From the NCBI GenBank assembly GCA_963070105.1, contig OY718805.1, positions 8,532,652 to 8,596,651 on the forward strand: a stretch of DNA of 64,000 nt, in the 5' to 3' direction. Positions 19,806 through 64,000 of the stretch are shown one piece after another (within the stretch, counting starts at the first letter, position 1; each line of letters starts with the position of its first letter). The translations under genes were made by a program, and so were the position numbers. The stretch is from Litomosoides sigmodontis (taxonomy: Eukaryota; Nematoda; Chromadorea; Rhabditida; Onchocercidae). A model generated the notes under the pieces. The model searched no databases and had not been told where the DNA came from. It worked only from the letters and a program-made list of their open reading frames with translations.

Positions 19806-22006
19806 GCTCATAAATGATGCTCGAATGAAAATTCATCCGGTAATTTAAATTTATTAGAATTTTACTAGTGCAATAATATAATTAGTATTGAAAATTGTGA
19901 TTTAATAAAGTGCATCATTCGAAAAAGGGGAATTTAATAATTTCCATTTTTTTCCTATTTGATTTCCTACAGTTTGAATACCCTACATAAGCTAAATCAA
20001 ACAGAACACGAAAATTTGCGTTTTTTTCTCGTGGAAAAATCGAAAAAAAACATTTCATTGAGTTTTTCAGATAGAGAGAGAGAGAAAGGGTTAAAAAAAA
20101 TTTTCATTCGTAATAAATATGGTTTATCCGCTAACTGGAAAGTATCCTCGTATCACAAGCACTCCATCAAATATGAAATAACGTCTAGGCACCTCAAAAC
20201 TGACCGAGTATATTGGAAAGTTTCTGGAATCATAAATTTTACTTATCTTTACTTGTACAAAAGTGAAACCTAAACATAAAGATAAAAATTTAATTTCCTC
20301 ATAATCATATATTTCACTCATCTATCTACTACCAATTCAAGCGATAAAATAGCATAGAATGTTGAGAATTAAGCTATTCGATCAAAATTTTCAAAAAATT
20401 CTAAATGCATTTGCAAAAAATTGGCAGAAAAGAGATAACGATGTTAAATATCAAATTTTAAATTCATCAAATTGACGACAATCATTTCAATAATAAAGCA
20501 AAATAGCAAAACCGTCAAATTTTGATTTGTATTAAAGAAATCATCCCAAAAAAAAAGAAAAACCTTCTGTTTCATTCTTTCATTTCTTTGATAAATGAAA
20601 CTATCTATGAATTAAAATGCAATTAGAATTTAAAAAACAATGAAACATACTCATCCAAAAATTTTTGCAATAAAACTCAAAAATTTTAATTGAAAAATTG
20701 ATTTTGCAACAGCATAGTATCAATTTCTCTCGTTTTTTTTGGAAGATCAATAGCAATATGCTTTCACAAAATATTACTCAAAAATTAAACAGTTAAAAAT
20801 TTGAACAATATACGTATGTATATGAACGAATCTAAATTAATAATTTCTTCGAATTATTCAAGTAATAGCGATATGTGCGTACTGTTTTTGGAGAGAGAAA
20901 GAGGGGAGAGAAAAAAAAATGCCTCTCGTTTTTGATAATTTATGAAACAATATGCAAAAGGAAAAAAAACCAATCAAAAAAATTGATAATTTGTCATCGT
21001 TTTTTTTTATGTTAATCGAAAAATACATGCACAAATTCTTTATTTCCTAAATTATAAAATAAAAAAACTAAATAAAATAAAATTGAAATTAATTGAATTC
21101 TTCACCATTATTTTAGTACAAATTGCTATACGTAATAAATGATTGAAGTAAGTGAAATTGATCCACTTCATTTTGTGCTTCAATAATTTGCATTAAATAT
21201 ATATGTAATTTGAAACATTTTTGCAATCAAGCATCACCGTGCTGATCAATTGATTGATCAAGAAAGTGAAAAGATGTATGCACGAAAAAAGAAATCAAAT
21301 AAAATTCTCAGCTAGATATATTTGCCAACTGGCTATTATTTATAGACATAAATAAATACTAAAAAAAAGAATTTAACCAAAGTATGAGGAATAATAAAAC
21401 TATTACTGCCATACAAAATGTTTCGCCTTTCCTCCCTTTTCTTTTTCTTCTTTCTTTTCCTCGCTTTCACCAAAACAAAAATTGAAAAATTAAATTTAAA
21501 TTTGATTTCTGCAAAAAAAAATCCCGATAACAATTTTCATTAAATTTAAAGCTAAAATTAATTCATCAATCAAAATTAATCAAAATCTTGATTTTTATCA
21601 CTAACTAATGATTTAATTTCACCATCATTTCACTTATTTCACTCTAGCAATAATTGCTAGTATAATCTATCTTACATAGTTGCAAAAAAAAACAAAAAAC
21701 ATTTCTAGCGGAAAATTTTCGAGAAAAATGCAAATGATAGAAGAAAAAAAAACAAAATTAAAAAGGAAAAAAAATTAAGATGTCAAGGCGGGGGAGGGGA
21801 AAGGAGGGGAATAGATGAGAAAGTGAAAGCTTAATTAAACATTACATAACAACAAAAAAAAATGACAAATTGTGTACGTATGCATTTTCAAATGATGAAA
21901 AACAGAAAGAAGAAAAAGAAATAATATATATTTTAGTAAAATACAAGAAACAAAAATAAATAACGATAAATGATAGATAAACTGCTGGGGAATTTAATTT
22001 TTCCTT
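16533..22006. other. Intergenic region downstream of the PTB gene
   Basis: About 5.5 kb without a convincing exon. It should contain the PTB 3' UTR next to 22006. It holds an (AT)n run at 19740-19798 and a short imperfect GTGATAT-type repeat at about 18305-18365, with many poly-A/T runs. Short open stretches on both strands lack splice support or recognisable similarity. Confidence 0.4.
19740..19798. repeat. (AT)n dinucleotide run
   Basis: About 59 bases of uninterrupted TA/AT following a short CA run. Confidence 0.95.
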
Positions 22007-61604
<39,598 letters not shown>

Positions 61605-62769
61605 CTGAAACAAAACATATCAACAACAAAAGGAAAAAAAAAACCTTTTCTTTTCATTTTTTTGTGTGTGTATCAAAATATACTATTTGAGAGGAAAATG
61701 AATTAAGTAAACTGAATTGAAAAATTCAAAAGTCTCTGAAATGTCAACAGAGAAAAAAAAATGCTAAAAGCTATTCCTATCCGTTTGAACAGCACCATTT
61801 GCATTCACTTTAATTCACTCTTCTCAATGAATGAAATGAGATCTTTTTTCTTTTGATAAATCTAATAAAAGATTTTAAACGACTTAAAATTAAACGATTA
61901 AAGCATTCAATTCGAGCGATCAAAAAAATTTCACAACTTATTTTTTTCTTCTTACGTTAGCCTTTTTTACTGGAAAAATAAGATAAAATTTAGAAAAAAA
62001 AAACCGTTAAACAAATATATGGTCATTTAATGAATTCATTGAATTTTGTTTTCACTTTACACTATGTATTTTATCATTAAAAACCTTTCATCCTTTTGTG
62101 TATTATTGTTGTTAAACTGTAGAAAAGTTTTGCTAAATTTTCAAATAAAACTTCAACATTGTTTGCTTATTTGTTATTTTTTTTTCAATAAAAAAAAGAT
62201 GCGATTACTTTTAGAGTGATAATAAATTATTTGCGAACAACCCAAAAAAAAAGAAGTAATTAATGAGAGGTGTATGCGGGAGATAGAATTGAATTCATGA
62301 TGAGAAGGAAGGAAGGAAGGAAGGAAGGAAGGAAATAGGCAAAGAAATCGGAACATATGGACTTCAAAAAGAAAAAAGCGGAAAAAAAAAACGAATCTCT
62401 AATTTTATCCTCACATCTGCTAATGAAACCAAAATATCCCGCAATCATCAATACTTCATTCATTCATATAATTTATGCAGGATAAAACGAATGCATCAAT
62501 TTCACAACATTTCTTATCCTTTTTCCCTCTCTCTCGCCTCCTTTCTCTCTCTCTCTCTCAATTCTGCAGGTGGACGAAGAAAAGAGGGAAAATAAAACAA
62601 ACAGTAAAAAGTTATGGAAGAGAGGAAGAAAGAATGAAAGGAGGACGAAAACAAAAAACTTAATTTCATCGATAGCAATGAATAGTTAATAATTAATTGT
62701 ATTTCGAGTCGAAATTAAGCTTCCATTTACTAATAATCGATGAAAGGTAATTTAAAAAAAAAAATGCGC

Positions 62770-63030
62770 TACAACGATAGCTGTTATCATAGACAGTACT
62801 ACAGTGATAATTGTTATCGCAGATAATACCTTAACGATAACAGTCACTATCAAAGATGACAAAGTTGAATTTGGTCACAAGTTCGTAACTGCTGCTATCA
62901 TGCATACTCTCTAATGATAATTACTGTTATCGTAGATATTCTACAATGACAATTGTTGTTATCATGATACTGTAACGTTAATTATTGTTATCATAATACT
63001 GTAACGATAATTATTGTTATCATGGATACT
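62770..63030. repeat. Diverged repeat rich in GATAA/TTATC inverted motifs
   Basis: Paired forms such as GATAATTGTTATC recur about every 30-40 bases together with AGATA and ACTGTAACG phrases. This is either a diverged minisatellite or a cluster of GATA-type sites upstream of PTB. Confidence 0.5.
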
Positions 63031-63863
63031 CTATAAACACTATTATATTACTTATTATATTACTACCACTATAGGTCATAGGTTAGAAGGATTTGTGTAT
63101 GAATTCAGTATTTTCGCATGGATTTCATGATTTTTCACATTTCATCATTTCATACAAATGATATTTCATGCAATAAAAATTATCAAATTAAATGAAATAT
63201 TTGCAATGAATGTGAAATAATTCAATTACACAAAACTTTCTCAACCATAACGTATAGAAAAACTATTTTACAAGTGCATAATACAACGTGAAAAGCATAT
63301 ATAAAAGAAAATTTACGGTACACGTAAGGTGAAACGTTAAAAGAATATGAAATTATTTCTCAGCCATTATTCCATTGAAGTTTACCGAAATGAAAGTACT
63401 TGATTAAAATGAATGATACAGTCTTGATTAAAAGCATTTATCAGTCATTATGATAGCAGTGATAGCAATCTACATGATAATAATTTAGTGATAACGCTTT
63501 TTGTTTCTCTTTTAAAAAATAATAATTACTGTTACTATTTATAGCTATTATTTCAATTGTAACCATAAGTGATATATCGTGGAAAAGGAAATTCTGTGTT
63601 AGATGTTAATCGAAAAAGGAATAAAAACGACTACATCTGAATAATACTTAACAATGTTTTTTGAGAATTTTATTTCATAGAAATTGAAGAAAAAAAAAGG
63701 ACCGAATAATTGTAAAGTACAAAAATACAACAAAAAAACTGTTAGGAATTGAATCGAAATTGAATCGAAATTGAATCGTAGCTTATTGTTGAAACAATTT
63801 TTTACTTGTAAATGCCAAAGCGATTGATATATGCATTTGATTAAAGTGCGATATGCACATGAA

Positions 63864-64000
<137 letters not shown>

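Overview
This window looks like nuclear DNA of a nematode. It is AT-rich and full of microsatellites, with compact exons that have ordinary GT..AG borders. The recognisable genes are a cuticlin-type ZP-domain protein, an ACOT9-type acyl-CoA thioesterase and a polypyrimidine tract-binding (PTB) splicing regulator. A decayed BEL/Pao-like gag fragment is also present. A clade III (filarial-like) worm would fit, but that placement is inference. I see no operon, rRNA, tRNA, CRISPR array or bacterial feature.

Every gene I could assemble is on the minus strand. From right to left: (i) a PTB gene of at least 14 coding exons (61604 to 22007) encodes four RRM domains and is interrupted by one intron of about 31.5 kb; (ii) a weakly supported two-exon fragment of unknown function (16532 to 14944) has an intron almost filled by a 139/140-bp tandem array; (iii) an ACOT9-like thioesterase of at least 12 coding exons (12209 to 6033) is complete at its C-terminus but lacks a located first exon; (iv) a secreted ZP-domain cuticlin-like gene (3908 to beyond base 1) has a signal peptide, a ZP domain and a furin-type RKKR site, and its C-terminal end lies outside the window. 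The assembled exons of genes (i), (iii) and (iv) join in frame at every junction.

The rest is mostly intronic or intergenic repeat. Four ATT/AAT arrays of more than 1 kb each make up about 5 kb in total, and one has an inner block of about 50 ATTCTT hexamers. There are several long AT and CA runs, a 41-bp minisatellite, and a 1.39-kb segment present twice at about 99% identity, 21.6 kb apart, inside the PTB giant intron. The same intron holds a separate open exon of 315 codons (28191-29138) with polyglutamine, polyhistidine and polyserine runs. It is either an alternative PTB end exon or part of a nested gene. It also holds a nearly perfect 37-bp-stem hairpin and a possible small RNA with a Pol III-like terminator.

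The three named genes do unrelated jobs: extracellular matrix, mitochondrial acyl-CoA hydrolysis and RNA splicing. Their proximity implies no shared pathway. The strongest regulatory hint is a run of seven TGATAA motifs about 0.85-1.1 kb upstream of the cuticlin-like start codon.
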